Shown here: piece after piece, positions 7,800-16,494 of the stretch
How positions within the stretch are numbered: the stretch's first letter is position 1
Layout of the letters: the number at the start of each line of letters is the position of its first letter
IMG/VR virus record: IMGVR_UViG_3300035659_000060
Location: 1 to 36,452 of that record
From: a virus
Direction: 5' to 3' (one strand)
DNA length: 36,452 nucleotides
Notes under the pieces: model-generated
Databases searched by the model: none
Told to the model about the DNA's origin: nothing
The model's input: the letters and a program-made list of their open reading frames with translations, nothing else
Translations under genes and position numbers: made by a program

Positions 7800-7958
7800 T
7801 CTCTCGACCTCCGCATTCCAGAGCCCTTTCGGGCTCCGGTTGCATCCACATGGTTTTCTCAATATTAGTACCTTGTGGCCTACGGAGGGGGCGCTCTGTC
7901 GTGGTCTGTGTACCAATCTGTGAAAGAAATTATATATAATTGGAACCATCTTGTTCTT
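7800..7958. promoter_or_regulatory. Divergent promoter region
   Basis: This region separates the left operon (minus) from the AbrB-like gene (plus). For the plus gene, TTATATATAA (about 7930-7939) preceded by purine-rich GAAAGAAA is a strong TATA/BRE pair, about 24 nt from the ATG at 7959, implying a leaderless transcript. For the minus side, an AT-rich TAATATTG at about 7859-7866 may act as TATA. No other gene is seen in it. Confidence 0.55.
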
Positions 7959-8189
7959 ATGAAACGCATGGTGACGAAACGAGTGATAATGAGGACCTGG
8001 CCAAATAGTGATGGAAAAAAGAGCGTATCTGGGACAATACCTCAAGAGGCAGCGGCACCGCTCGGCATCGAGGCGGGAGATTCGGTCCTCTGGCAGATAG
8101 ATTATAATCCAACACTCGTCACGGTTCGCAAGGCCACACCACAGGAGATCGCCGAGGCCGAAGCCAAGAAAAAGAAGAGGGAAAAATAA
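7959..8189 (+). CDS. AbrB/SpoVT-type swapped-hairpin DNA-binding protein
   Basis: The product is 76 residues. VSGTIPQEAAAPLGIEAGDS followed by WQIDYNPTLVTVRKA is the typical AbrB-like swapped-hairpin: strand, short helix, GIEAGD turn, two strands. A lysine-rich tail follows. The start is the ATG at 7959 because a TATA box sits about 24 nt upstream; the longer frame from 7875 would cover that promoter. Such proteins bind DNA as dimers and act as transition-state or antitoxin-type regulators. Its position at the strand switch suggests control of lysogenic and left-operon expression. Confidence 0.75.
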   Translation: MKRMVTKRVIMRTWPNSDGKKSVSGTIPQEAAAPLGIEAGDSVLWQIDYNPTLVTVRKATPQEIAEAEAKKKKREK

Positions 8190-8462
8190 TTTTGTTTTGA
8201 CCAAGACCTGAAGAGTGAGTTCGCTCATCGTCCGAAGATAAGCTTTGCTGTTAATATTGCCAATAGGTTAAATCGTCCCCCGATGGTATTCGAAACCCGT
8301 TTTGATTGCGCCAGCCGACCTTTTTTGAGCTGGGGCCGGGGCCGGCCAGCGGGCAATATAGAATGACTATGAGTATACAATATGAGACGCACCGGATAAG
8401 TTCATACGGGTCAATCCTCCGAGACAAAAAGGTTTTAAGATGAGAGAATCATCACAGGCAAT
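8190..8462. other. Intergenic region with T-rich terminator and promoter
   Basis: These 273 bp lie between the two plus-strand genes and hold no supported gene; the longest plus-strand frame starting at ATG is 26 codons (from about 8362). A T-rich run directly after the AbrB-like stop (TTTTGTTTTG, 8190-8199) looks like an archaeal terminator. A TTTTAAG at about 8433-8439 lies about 25 nt before the next ATG and would give a leaderless or near-leaderless transcript. A GC block (8330-8352) follows a run of six T. Confidence 0.4.
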
Positions 8463-9059
8463 ATGAAGAGAGAGACGATTGCCATCTTCTGGGCCATTGG
8501 AATTGGAATGCTTGTAATATCATTATTAATCCCATGGGCTTGGATCCGGGTTGAAGTTCCGGATGCTAATACAGACCTCACCAGCAATCTTGGATTAAAC
8601 ATTGACCTCTCGAAGGCCGAGCCAGCTTTTATCGCAACCGTGACCATTATTTATCTCGCGGTTCTAACAGGAATTATATCACTGATAGGAATAATCCTTT
8701 GGTCCAGAGATGGCAAAACACAGATAGGGGATTGGGGTATACTTACGATAATTTTAATTATCATTGCAGTAATAACTTTCAATGTCCATCATCCGATTTA
8801 TAGTCATGAAGTCATGAATATCGGCAACTCCGTGATAGGTGAAATGGACATGTCAGTCACATGGTATCCCCATATCGGATTCTTTCTTGTAATATTTTCA
8901 TTATTCATTTTAACAGTTACACAATATCTATTTCAGAAGGCATCGGCGGTCAAATATGTCAAATGTCCGAAATGCGGTAGACTTGAAGAGGTCAAGGAAT
9001 CTAAGAGGCCTCTCGATATACCTTGCAGTGGATGTGGGGTAGTGTTGAGATTAAAATAA
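8463..9059 (+). CDS. Four-TM membrane protein with C-terminal zinc ribbon
   Basis: The product is 198 residues. Four hydrophobic segments (about 7-27, 57-82, 91-109, 137-157) are followed by a zinc ribbon at 168-193 (CPKCG, then CSGCG), presumably cytoplasmic. The gene is much richer in A+T than its neighbours, is on the opposite strand and has its own promoter and terminator. This is the pattern of an independently acquired lysogeny gene. A role such as superinfection exclusion or host-surface change is only a guess; the topology is directly visible. Confidence 0.7.
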   Translation: MKRETIAIFWAIGIGMLVISLLIPWAWIRVEVPDANTDLTSNLGLNIDLSKAEPAFIATVTIIYLAVLTGIISLIGIILWSRDGKTQIGDWGILTIILIIIAVITFNVHHPIYSHEVMNIGNSVIGEMDMSVTWYPHIGFFLVIFSLFILTVTQYLFQKASAVKYVKCPKCGRLEEVKESKRPLDIPCSGCGVVLRLK

Positions 9060-9176
9060 TCTCTCGATTCTTGTCTCATAAAACATTTATATTCTTCCAA
9101 GTATATATTATTCCAGCTCGGCGGCGCTTCCCGCCGGGGAGGAAGGGCGCCCTTCCGGAGCCGGCCTTCCTCCCAC
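9060..9176. terminator. Bidirectional terminator between convergent genes
   Basis: The region lies between the stops of the plus-strand membrane gene and the minus-strand tail gene. It contains a perfect 16-bp palindrome, GGAAGGGCGCCCTTCC (9141-9156). A 10-bp inverted repeat also occurs (9137-9146 with 9165-9174, GGGAGGAAGG/CCTTCCTCCC), giving two alternative strong stems. An AT-rich stretch (9078-9111) flanks it on the plus-gene side. A role in ending both converging transcripts is likely. Confidence 0.55.
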
Positions 9177-11735
9177 CTATGGCTTTGTGACTTGGATGGC
9201 GACCGTCACACGCCGGCCGGGGAGAACCTCAGGCTGCTCGCCCCAAATGTCGCCGGCGCCGCTCACCTGGTTGATGCTCCAGGCTCCGACCTGGACCGGG
9301 TTCGTCCCGGCGTAATCATCCGCATACTTGAGCCCGATTTCCGTGATGGTCTGAGGCATGGCCCGAGCGAGCCCGATGTCGTTCCGGCGTATCTGCGCCT
9401 GGAGGACCACGAACCCGCTCGCCATCGTGAAAGCCTTGGCGCGGACCTCGGCGATTTTATAGCCACACGATCCGCCGCCCGGGGCGCCGGTCCCAATCTG
9501 TAGGAAATAGACTTTGGCCGGGAGATAAGTGTGAGCTCCGTATCGTTGCATGATGGGCATATCTGCCCTTACGCTCATGCCGGCGGTCCCGATGCTCTCA
9601 AGGCCCGAGGTCGGGCAATCGGTCACGCCGGCCGGCTGTTGCGGGCAAGAATTATGGCCGTCCTCTTTCTGGCGGTCGGCCGAGTATCTGAGCCGGCCGA
9701 ACCCGCCGACGGTGCCATCGATGGTGCCTTTCAGTTTCCCGAGCGAACTGGAGTTATCCACCCCGGTAACCTTATCGAGCGACGGGGCGCGATAAGCGAA
9801 ATCGGGGTTCAGGAACCCTATCTCCAATTTGGTCGGTTGCCCGATCCCCCCCGACCATCGGATGCCCTTGACGGCGAACACCCCGTCCACGCCCTTGCGG
9901 GAAATCTTGACATAGATGAGCTGGTTGGCGTCCCGGAGCGGACCCTGAGCCATGCTTTGGTCGATGTCCTCGACCGTGATGTCGCCGCCGGTCTGGACCG
10001 TGATGGCGGCACCGAGAAGGCTTTCGGCGGCGCCGGCCGGGGCGTTGAAGAACGAGCCCTTGCCGTCGAACACGAATGAACTCATAAGCTGGGTGCTCTT
10101 CCCGGTGCCGGCGACGGACCCGATTGCTGAGAGAATGTTCCCGCCCATGTCCTTGAACATCGCGCTCTCCACTTTCTTGACGAAATTCCTAAAGACCGAG
10201 CCGTCCACAATGCGGATAAAGGATTGGCTCGCCGGCGAGTCCCGGCCGTCGTAAAAGGTCCGGATGTCCCGCTGGGGCGCTGTATAAATCGCGGTCCATA
10301 CCGGCGTTATTCCAAACCGGGCATCCCGGACTTCGAGCGTCACCGAGCCGGCGGCGCTCTTGTAGACCCGGGCGACCGCAGGGCAATTGTTCGCCAGGGT
10401 GTTGAGGGCATCGAGCCCGTTGGAATTTTCGAGCTGGATGCAATACTGTTTACTCGCCGGCTCGGTGACGCTGATGTCGAGCGTCGCATATAGATCGCTT
10501 GCGATGGCTTTAGCCCATTGCTGGAACACCGTCGCATAAGTGAGCTGGCCCTTCCAATAGGTCGCCCTGACGATCTTCTGGCCAGTGTAGAGGATGGGGA
10601 CCTGGCCCTCACGGCGCCATGAGTATTGGCCTATCTGGTCCGCCGCCTGGAGCTGGCGCAGGATGAAATAGACCGTATGAGCTCCACTGACGGCATCGGC
10701 GACGGTGTACTCACCCTTTGTATAATCGAGGTCGATCCAATCCCCCTCGAAATCGAAACCATAGTACAGAGCGAACTTATTGGCGTTCACAGCATAGGCA
10801 CCACCGTTGAGGTTATCCTTTCCGCGGCGGGCGAGCGGGAGCATATCCGAGGTGCCGGCGGCCCTGAACTCATACCAATTCTGAGGTCCCTGGGTCGGGA
10901 CGCTCAGGACGATCCAATACATTGCTCCAGTCACGAGCTGGAGCATCGAGGGGTCACCGACGCCGCCGATGAAATCGAGCTCGACCCAGCTCTCGTTTCC
11001 TGCACCGACGCCCCAATTGCCGCGGGCGCTGTTTATCGTTGCCGCCACGGTCCCGGAGGGGACTCCGCCGTTGTCTGTCTGTATCTGGATGGTGAGGTCC
11101 GAGACATTGCCGCCGTTGTTCTGGTAGCCCTTGAGCCAGAGCTTTCGCATCTCGCCCGGGCGGGCGATGAATGACTGGGCCACATTGATGACGGTGCCGG
11201 CGATGTTCTGGACCCGCCAGACGGCCGGGGTCAGAGACGCCCAAACGCCCTCCTGGATCAGCAGGAGCCGGAGCCGTTCGAGCGGGACCTGGGGCGCAAG
11301 GTTGGCGTCGAGGTCCATGGTGAGGCGCTGGACATAGCCGTTGAGCGTGGTGAGCGTCACGGCGAGAAGCTCGTCCACGATGTGCGTATTTCCCCAGGCG
11401 GCGAATGGGATGGCCCGCTCGAACATGACCCCGAGGACGCCGACGCATTGGAGCGTTATCTCGTTCTTTCTGAGGGGCTTCTTGATGGCCCGGACATAGC
11501 CATAGAAGAAACTGTCGCCCCAGGTCGCCTCTCCGACGGCGCGCCTGTACCACTCGACCACCATATCCTCTGTGAGTGTCTCGGCGTCGGCGGTATCGGC
11601 GAGTGTGATTTCCATTTCGGGAATCTCATTGCGTCCATCGGTGACGCCCCAACCCTTGATATAGAGTTTATCGGTGAGGCTGGACTTGGCGCCGATCAGG
11701 AGCTTATTCTCGTATATGACCATCCGATCCACCAT
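9177..11735 (-). CDS. Tail-tip/baseplate hub protein with jelly-roll insertion
   Basis: The product is 852 residues and is the last gene of the tail cluster. The N terminus (about 1-115) fits the first domains of a siphovirus tail hub. Residues about 155-330 (IQIQTDNGGVPSGTVAAT and the following WVELDF strands) resemble the beta-sandwich adhesion domains common on secreted and tail proteins. Later parts return to hub-like sequence. The C terminus (about 690-852) contains several cysteines that could form disulfides. It probably forms the tail tip and may contact the host surface. The exact receptor-binding domain is not identifiable. Confidence 0.65.
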   Translation of the reverse strand: MVDRMVIYENKLLIGAKSSLTDKLYIKGWGVTDGRNEIPEMEITLADTADAETLTEDMVVEWYRRAVGEATWGDSFFYGYVRAIKKPLRKNEITLQCVGVLGVMFERAIPFAAWGNTHIVDELLAVTLTTLNGYVQRLTMDLDANLAPQVPLERLRLLLIQEGVWASLTPAVWRVQNIAGTVINVAQSFIARPGEMRKLWLKGYQNNGGNVSDLTIQIQTDNGGVPSGTVAATINSARGNWGVGAGNESWVELDFIGGVGDPSMLQLVTGAMYWIVLSVPTQGPQNWYEFRAAGTSDMLPLARRGKDNLNGGAYAVNANKFALYYGFDFEGDWIDLDYTKGEYTVADAVSGAHTVYFILRQLQAADQIGQYSWRREGQVPILYTGQKIVRATYWKGQLTYATVFQQWAKAIASDLYATLDISVTEPASKQYCIQLENSNGLDALNTLANNCPAVARVYKSAAGSVTLEVRDARFGITPVWTAIYTAPQRDIRTFYDGRDSPASQSFIRIVDGSVFRNFVKKVESAMFKDMGGNILSAIGSVAGTGKSTQLMSSFVFDGKGSFFNAPAGAAESLLGAAITVQTGGDITVEDIDQSMAQGPLRDANQLIYVKISRKGVDGVFAVKGIRWSGGIGQPTKLEIGFLNPDFAYRAPSLDKVTGVDNSSSLGKLKGTIDGTVGGFGRLRYSADRQKEDGHNSCPQQPAGVTDCPTSGLESIGTAGMSVRADMPIMQRYGAHTYLPAKVYFLQIGTGAPGGGSCGYKIAEVRAKAFTMASGFVVLQAQIRRNDIGLARAMPQTITEIGLKYADDYAGTNPVQVGAWSINQVSGAGDIWGEQPEVLPGRRVTVAIQVTKP

Positions 11736-11737
11736 CC

Positions 11738-12865
11738 TTAGTTATACGGTGCCTCAATGATCTCGAACCTAACCTCATATGCGCCCTCGTAAAACGCGCG
11801 GCCGGGATTGATAAAATCATCATGCGCCCGGAGGTAGGATTTCCCGAAATGGCCTTCGTGCCAGGTGAACTTGACGAGCTCGCCGCCCTGGACGACTTTG
11901 AGGTCCATGAGTTCGGCGAGAAATCTGCGTTGGGCGAGTGGATGATCCCACACCGCGTGGTATCTGAGGACAGCCTGGACCGTGACGACCGAACTCTTGC
12001 GGTTGGTGACCTCGATATAAGACCCATCCGCTCCGAGAAATGAATCCTCGATTGTCTCAATCTCCCTATACTTAACCTGGCATTTCGTTGTTCGCCCCCT
12101 CAGAATGACATAATAGCTCGCCGAGTAAAGGGTCGGGAGAACATTGTCGAAGAAACCCCTGTTAGAGACTATGGTCCCGGTCGGCTTGATGTACCATATC
12201 TTGCTTTGCCAGGTCCCGATTATGGCGCGGGCGAGGTTGATGGTGCCGGCGACGATTTGCTCCTCGGGCTCTATCAAGGTTATGAAATTATAGAGGGCGT
12301 CCGTGAGCGTGAGGACCTCGCCGGCCGTCTTGCCGTGAAGCCTCGACAATGAGAACAGATAGGCATAAGTCGCCGTGATGGTTCCGCCGGCCGTTGGGAC
12401 AGGATATGCTGACCCAAGAAGTGTCGGGAAATGAGCTGTGCCGCCGGCCATCGTATCCTCATAGTGAAGGACGCGGTAAGTGGCGCTCCCGACGAACTGG
12501 ACCGAGGCGCCAGCGGCGAGCGTCCACCCGACGATCCCAGTCCTGGTCTGGCTGATGACTGTGATGTCAGCGGAGGCTCCGATGGCAGAGATAATGAGAA
12601 CGCTGGTCCCGGTCAAGTCCATCGCCCAATACTTGCCGATGGAGCCGTTGATGGTTACGGTCCCGTTATTATTCCACCGGAGCGTTATATTCTTTCCGTC
12701 CTGAATGGTCACACCCATGCATGAGACCCCGGCGGTATTGAATATGAAAAGCCCATTGTTGTCGCCGCCAGACTGAGTGATATTGATGGTGTCGCCGGCG
12801 CCGATGGCATAGTCAGTCCAATTCTTCGTTCCTCCGTTCGGGATTATCACATTGACAACGGCCAT
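11738..12865 (-). CDS. Minor tail (distal tail-like) protein
   Basis: The product is 375 residues and lies directly between tape measure and hub, the usual place for the distal tail protein. The N-terminal half (1-150) is repetitive beta sequence rich in T, N and G (GDTINITQSGGDNNG; NITLRWNNNGTVTING), like a beta-helix. The C-terminal half (about 190-375) is a mixed domain with WHEGHFGKSYLRAHDDF. Identification rests mainly on position and composition. The gene order TMP, this gene, hub is that of siphoviruses. Confidence 0.6.
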   Translation of the reverse strand: MAVVNVIIPNGGTKNWTDYAIGAGDTINITQSGGDNNGLFIFNTAGVSCMGVTIQDGKNITLRWNNNGTVTINGSIGKYWAMDLTGTSVLIISAIGASADITVISQTRTGIVGWTLAAGASVQFVGSATYRVLHYEDTMAGGTAHFPTLLGSAYPVPTAGGTITATYAYLFSLSRLHGKTAGEVLTLTDALYNFITLIEPEEQIVAGTINLARAIIGTWQSKIWYIKPTGTIVSNRGFFDNVLPTLYSASYYVILRGRTTKCQVKYREIETIEDSFLGADGSYIEVTNRKSSVVTVQAVLRYHAVWDHPLAQRRFLAELMDLKVVQGGELVKFTWHEGHFGKSYLRAHDDFINPGRAFYEGAYEVRFEIIEAPYN

Positions 12866-12869
12866 GTAT

Positions 12870-14411
12870 TCACCCCAATGAACCTTTCAGAGCGCCGACC
12901 ACCTTGGCGGCGATGCGGTCCTCATCCGCGTGATAGATGTGCTGGATGATGTTGAACTGATTCCTGCCGGTCGAGCTGTCGGGAAATATTGAGCCGGCCC
13001 CGCTCTTGGGCGAGGACCCGAACTTGTCGGCGACGGCGCCGGCGGCGGCGTCGAGGTCGCCATTGTTCTCCCTCATTCCGTCGGCCATGCCCTTGACATA
13101 GGTCTTGGCGGCATCCTTGCCCCATTGGTCGATGTGCATGAGGGGGCCAGTTTTGGGGGGACTCCCGCCAGGCTCGAAATTCGCGGCGGCTTTTTTGGCG
13201 GCCGACGCGGCGTGAGCCTTGGCCTCATCGGAATCCATGCCCTCATCCAGACCCTTGCAGTATTCAATGGCGTATATCCGTCCATATTCTTTGGAAGTCG
13301 CCTTGAGGTCCTCAAGATCCTTTCCTTGAGGCATCCACCAGAAATCTTCGTTATGGGTCTGCTCCTCGTAATATTGGTGAGCGGCATCCTTGGAAAGTTG
13401 GGCCTGTTGGGCGATGGTCGTCTGGAGGTTCGAGGACTGGCCTTTCGAGATCTCGGCGGACTTGAGCATGAGGTTATATTCGTTATAGAGGGCTTCGGTC
13501 TGTTGCTTGTATTTGTCGGCTTCCTCGTCCATCCCGAGCGCCTTGGCCGATTCGTACTCGATCGTGGCGTCCAGGTATTGCCGGTAGACTTCATTTGCCC
13601 GTTTCGTAAAATCGACGGTCTGCTGGGTTTCCCCATGCTTGAGCCGCCAAAGGCGGTCCTGGACCTCGTCGATGGATTGGATGAGCTTGTCGTTCTCGGC
13701 GGCGGCCGCCTGAGTGTTCTTGCTATAGTTCTGCCAGGCTATTATCGCCCCGCCGATGGCCAGGGTGACGCCGGCAATGGCGAGCCCGGCGAGACCCATC
13801 GGAGAGGTCAAGTCGCCGGCGAGGGTGCCCATGAGACTCGATGCCTCGTTATTCGCTACCTTGGCGACGGTGTTGTCATCGACCTCCAGGGTGTCCGCCT
13901 GGACGGCGGCCGAATGCATCCCCCACATGATGATGAGGCGGGCATACTGAGCGTACATATTTATCGCCATGCCCACGACCTCGATGCCGGCGCCAATGTA
14001 AACCGATAAGCCGCCGGTCGCCTTTTCGAGGGCGTCGCTTACGCCCTTGATGGCGGTCCGGACAATATCGTGGCCATTCTGGAGCGTCTTGCCCCATTGC
14101 TCGGCCGTGGTCGCCGTCATCTGGAGCACGTGATTAAACTGCATCTGCTCGATGTTGGCGAGCTTATACTCCTTGGTCGCTGTACGGATTTCCCGGCCGT
14201 GTTCGACGGCGGCCTCGGAAACGGTGCGGTAGGAGCTTGCTGTCTTTTCATTGGCCCCGCTCACCTCATCGCCCATTATGGTCGCTTGTCCGGCGGTCTC
14301 GCCGGCGGCGGCGCCTACGGCCTTGACGCTTTCGGCGGCGCCCTGGAGCGTGGCGCTGGCTTCGTCTACGGCCTTCAGCAGTATGCCGACCTCAACCTGG
14401 TCTCCTGCCAT
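12870..14411 (-). CDS. Tail tape measure protein
   Basis: The product is 513 residues. The N-terminal region is alanine-rich and helical (EASATLQGAAESVKAVGAAA), followed by hydrophobic segments at about 130-165 and 205-226 (LAIAGVTLAIGGAIIAW). Next come long charged helices (about 235-345) and a C-terminal region with PGGSPPKTGP, a phrase common in tape measure tails. The gene lies between chaperone and tail-tip genes. At roughly 0.15 nm per residue the tail would be about 75-80 nm, short for a siphovirus. It overlaps the preceding T frame by 20 nt. Confidence 0.85.
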   Translation of the reverse strand: MAGDQVEVGILLKAVDEASATLQGAAESVKAVGAAAGETAGQATIMGDEVSGANEKTASSYRTVSEAAVEHGREIRTATKEYKLANIEQMQFNHVLQMTATTAEQWGKTLQNGHDIVRTAIKGVSDALEKATGGLSVYIGAGIEVVGMAINMYAQYARLIIMWGMHSAAVQADTLEVDDNTVAKVANNEASSLMGTLAGDLTSPMGLAGLAIAGVTLAIGGAIIAWQNYSKNTQAAAAENDKLIQSIDEVQDRLWRLKHGETQQTVDFTKRANEVYRQYLDATIEYESAKALGMDEEADKYKQQTEALYNEYNLMLKSAEISKGQSSNLQTTIAQQAQLSKDAAHQYYEEQTHNEDFWWMPQGKDLEDLKATSKEYGRIYAIEYCKGLDEGMDSDEAKAHAASAAKKAAANFEPGGSPPKTGPLMHIDQWGKDAAKTYVKGMADGMRENNGDLDAAAGAVADKFGSSPKSGAGSIFPDSSTGRNQFNIIQHIYHADEDRIAAKVVGALKGSLG

Positions 14412-14712
14412 CTTGCCTCATCTTCTCCTTGAGCTGTTCGAGCTCGTTGAACTCACCCTCTTCGATTTGCTCCATTTCAAAGTCCGCCTGGTCGCTTGCG
14501 CTGATGCCGGTCTTATCGCCGGCTTGGAGCTTGGCGCGTACTTTCGCTTTGGAGGCCATAAGGGCATCGAATACGAGGCGGTCGAACCCGTCGAGGTGTT
14601 CCCGATGGGGATCGATGATGTCGCTCGGTAAAAGGCGGTATTCATGGCTTAGGCCCTGCACGAGGCGGCCGGCTGGGTTCTGGGCGAAAGGACTCGGCCA
14701 GAGCCTTGCCAT
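14392..14712 (-). CDS. Tail assembly chaperone, T frame
   Basis: The product is 106 residues counted from ATG 14712; the open frame continues to 14772. It overlaps the end of the G gene in the +1 frame and runs into the tape measure gene, the classic layout of gpG/gpGT pairs. The domain from about residue 25 (SHEYRLLPSDIIDPHREHLD) is helical and acidic at its end. It may be made mainly as a G-T fusion by ribosomal frameshift. Candidate slip points in the shared region are TTT-C (about 14684-14687) and CCC-A (14674-14677). Independent initiation at 14712 is the alternative. Confidence 0.6.
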   Translation of the reverse strand: MARLWPSPFAQNPAGRLVQGLSHEYRLLPSDIIDPHREHLDGFDRLVFDALMASKAKVRAKLQAGDKTGISASDQADFEMEQIEEGEFNELEQLKEKMRQDGRRPG

Positions 14713-15088
14713 CACCACCCTGCGACATGATGAGGAGTTGTTTGACCAGGTCGGCGCGGTCCATGACCTCAAGGTCGTCCACGCTCAACTCATCGACATG
14801 GATCGGGGCCTGGCCGGATGGGACCAACTTGGGCGAGACCGTCATCGGGACGATGACCTTGTTGAGAACATCGTCCATATGGGCAAGGATTTTCTGGCCC
14901 AGGTTCTCGGTCGTTATGCTGTCGAGCTGGTCCATCGGAACACCGAGCGCCTCGAACACTTTGACAATCTCGACGGCGTCGAATTTGCGGACCTTGAACT
15001 CCGCCCCGGTCGAGACCTTGATGATCACGGTCGGACGTCGCCTGTTCCATTCCTCGGCTCTTGCCTTGTACCTATCTGTTGCGTTCAT
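14642..15088 (-). CDS. Tail assembly chaperone, G frame
   Basis: The product is 148 residues. It has an N-terminal beta strand pair (PTVIIKVSTGAEFKVRKF) followed by helices ending in LVKQLLIMSQGGDG, consistent with siphovirus gpG-like chaperones that coat the tape measure during assembly. It lies between tail tube and tape measure genes. The final 20 or so residues, overlapped by the T frame, are proline- and arginine-rich and unstructured. That fits the idea that some ribosomes leave this frame before the stop. Confidence 0.7.
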   Translation of the reverse strand: MNATDRYKARAEEWNRRRPTVIIKVSTGAEFKVRKFDAVEIVKVFEALGVPMDQLDSITTENLGQKILAHMDDVLNKVIVPMTVSPKLVPSGQAPIHVDELSVDDLEVMDRADLVKQLLIMSQGGDGKALAESFRPEPSRPPRAGPKP

Positions 15089-15159
15089 ATTCCCTTCCCT
15101 CCTTAGTAGGTGTCAGATGCCAGAGCTTCCATTTCTTTCGGATTTGTACTCTCGGTCCG

Positions 15160-15399
15160 TCAGATCCAGTAGTTTGCGGGGGCTGGCTGGCAGGTCTTGT
15201 GTGGGATGGAGCTCGGCCTGATGATCTGACGGCCATAGTCATCCGTCTGGCTCGGGTCCTGGCTCACGACAACGAGATTGAGGCCTGCGGGCTTGTTGCC
15301 CAGGGCATCATACTCGAAGGGCCAGACTGCCGTCACCAAGGCCTTGTACTCCCGGCCATGCGGGTCTACATAGGTTACGACGTCGCCGATTTCTGGCAT
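15160..15399 (-). CDS. Small SH3-like beta-barrel protein
   Basis: The product is 79 residues, almost all beta: GDVVTYVDPHGREYKALV, then LNLVVVSQDPSQTDDYG and IIRPSSIPH. This is the look of small SH3-like accessory proteins encoded in tail and head modules of many viruses. It lies between the tube and chaperone genes with its own spacing (125 and 71 bp). Function is unknown; a structural or assembly role is inferred from position. Confidence 0.55.
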   Translation of the reverse strand: MPEIGDVVTYVDPHGREYKALVTAVWPFEYDALGNKPAGLNLVVVSQDPSQTDDYGRQIIRPSSIPHKTCQPAPANYWI

Positions 15400-15524
15400 C
15401 TTTCACCTCCTGTCCGTCGAGGACCGTGATTCTGTGAATTGATGGAGCCTCAGGCCGCCTCGACATTGCCATCATCGGCTCCTCCGTGGGAAAGGTCTTG
15501 AGGCCAATGTTCGGAGCGTCAGGC
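15400..15524. other. Intergenic gap in the tail operon
   Basis: These 125 bp separate the tail tube gene from the small SH3-like gene. I see no reading frame worth calling and no strong hairpin or TATA box. The region may simply carry the leader of the downstream gene. Confidence 0.3.
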
Positions 15525-16493
15525 TCAGTTGTAGGCGGGTGTGATGGTGTTCTGGTAGAGGATGGTGAACGGATTCCCGCCCGCCACAGGCAGCATCATC
15601 TCGAACTCTATGTTCTCGATCGTTCTGTCGCGCTTGTTGATGTTCGCCTTGTGCGTCCGGAAGATCGCTTCCACGACCTGGAACTTGAGGAAGTAGTACT
15701 GGGTCGCTCCTGCTTTCTCATCGGATATGAGCTCTATCGAGATCGCCTGCGGGGTCAGGTACACGCCGGGCGACAACGCGGTTGAATTGCCCATGAACAT
15801 CTTCCATTGGTCGATGGCATCGAAGAATAGGTCGATGGTCCCCTTGACGGTCAGCTCCTGGAAGTTGCAGGAGTAGAGCGTCCTGGAACCGTGAACGAAG
15901 TCGTCCTCTGTTACATTGTTCTCGATCTCCATCGTCATGCCCTTGATGCGGGCGATGGTGGCGCCGCCTATCTTGCAGAGGGCGTGGACGTTGTGGTAGG
16001 TCTTCTTGGTGGAGAATGTGGGTGTCGCCAATGAGTCTATCATCATGGTCTTCCCGACCGTCTCGACCTCGCAGAGGACCTTGCCCTTCGGGGCGATGGT
16101 TACCTTGAGCTTCTTCACGATGCTCCCGGGCATGGACTTCTGGCCGGCCGTCACATCGCCGCCCACGGCGAGCGTGAGTGGCTGTGATGTCTGCGAGGGA
16201 ACCATGGTGTGCAGGTAGACCGATCCCTCTGGGGCGGAGATAGTATCCGAAGCGGAGCCCATCAGGGCATGGAGGATCCTGCCGATGCTCTCCTGGTCGG
16301 CGTAGCACTTGAACCCGCCCTTCACTTTGACGGGCCCGGGCGCCGGCCTGTCCTTGTACCTTGTGCCCATGACGATCTCGGCATCGACGCTGTTGTCGAT
16401 GCTGTAGCTCTCGTCGAGTGCGTTGATGTAGTCGGTGAGAGCGACCTGCGTTCCATATGCCGATTCCTTTCCTATTCCGACGAATCGTGCCAT
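15525..16493 (-). CDS. Major tail tube protein
   Basis: The product is 322 residues, largely beta, opening with MARFVGIGKESAYGTQ, a start often seen in siphoviral tube proteins (a globular beta-sandwich that stacks into the tail tube). The long tube-forming region follows, with ALMGSASDTISAPEGSVYLH and a C-terminal MMLPVAGGNPFTILYQNT. The gene follows the terminator-domain and small genes and precedes the chaperones, the expected order. It is probably among the most highly expressed late products. Confidence 0.8.
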   Translation of the reverse strand: MARFVGIGKESAYGTQVALTDYINALDESYSIDNSVDAEIVMGTRYKDRPAPGPVKVKGGFKCYADQESIGRILHALMGSASDTISAPEGSVYLHTMVPSQTSQPLTLAVGGDVTAGQKSMPGSIVKKLKVTIAPKGKVLCEVETVGKTMMIDSLATPTFSTKKTYHNVHALCKIGGATIARIKGMTMEIENNVTEDDFVHGSRTLYSCNFQELTVKGTIDLFFDAIDQWKMFMGNSTALSPGVYLTPQAISIELISDEKAGATQYYFLKFQVVEAIFRTHKANINKRDRTIENIEFEMMLPVAGGNPFTILYQNTITPAYN

Positions 16494-16494
16494 G

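Noticed and set aside
7800-8228. Long N-terminal extension of the 7308-7799 gene
   Set aside because: The extra 143 codons cover the AbrB-like gene and its TATA box and read as non-protein. The tandem ATG at 7796-7799 is a better start.
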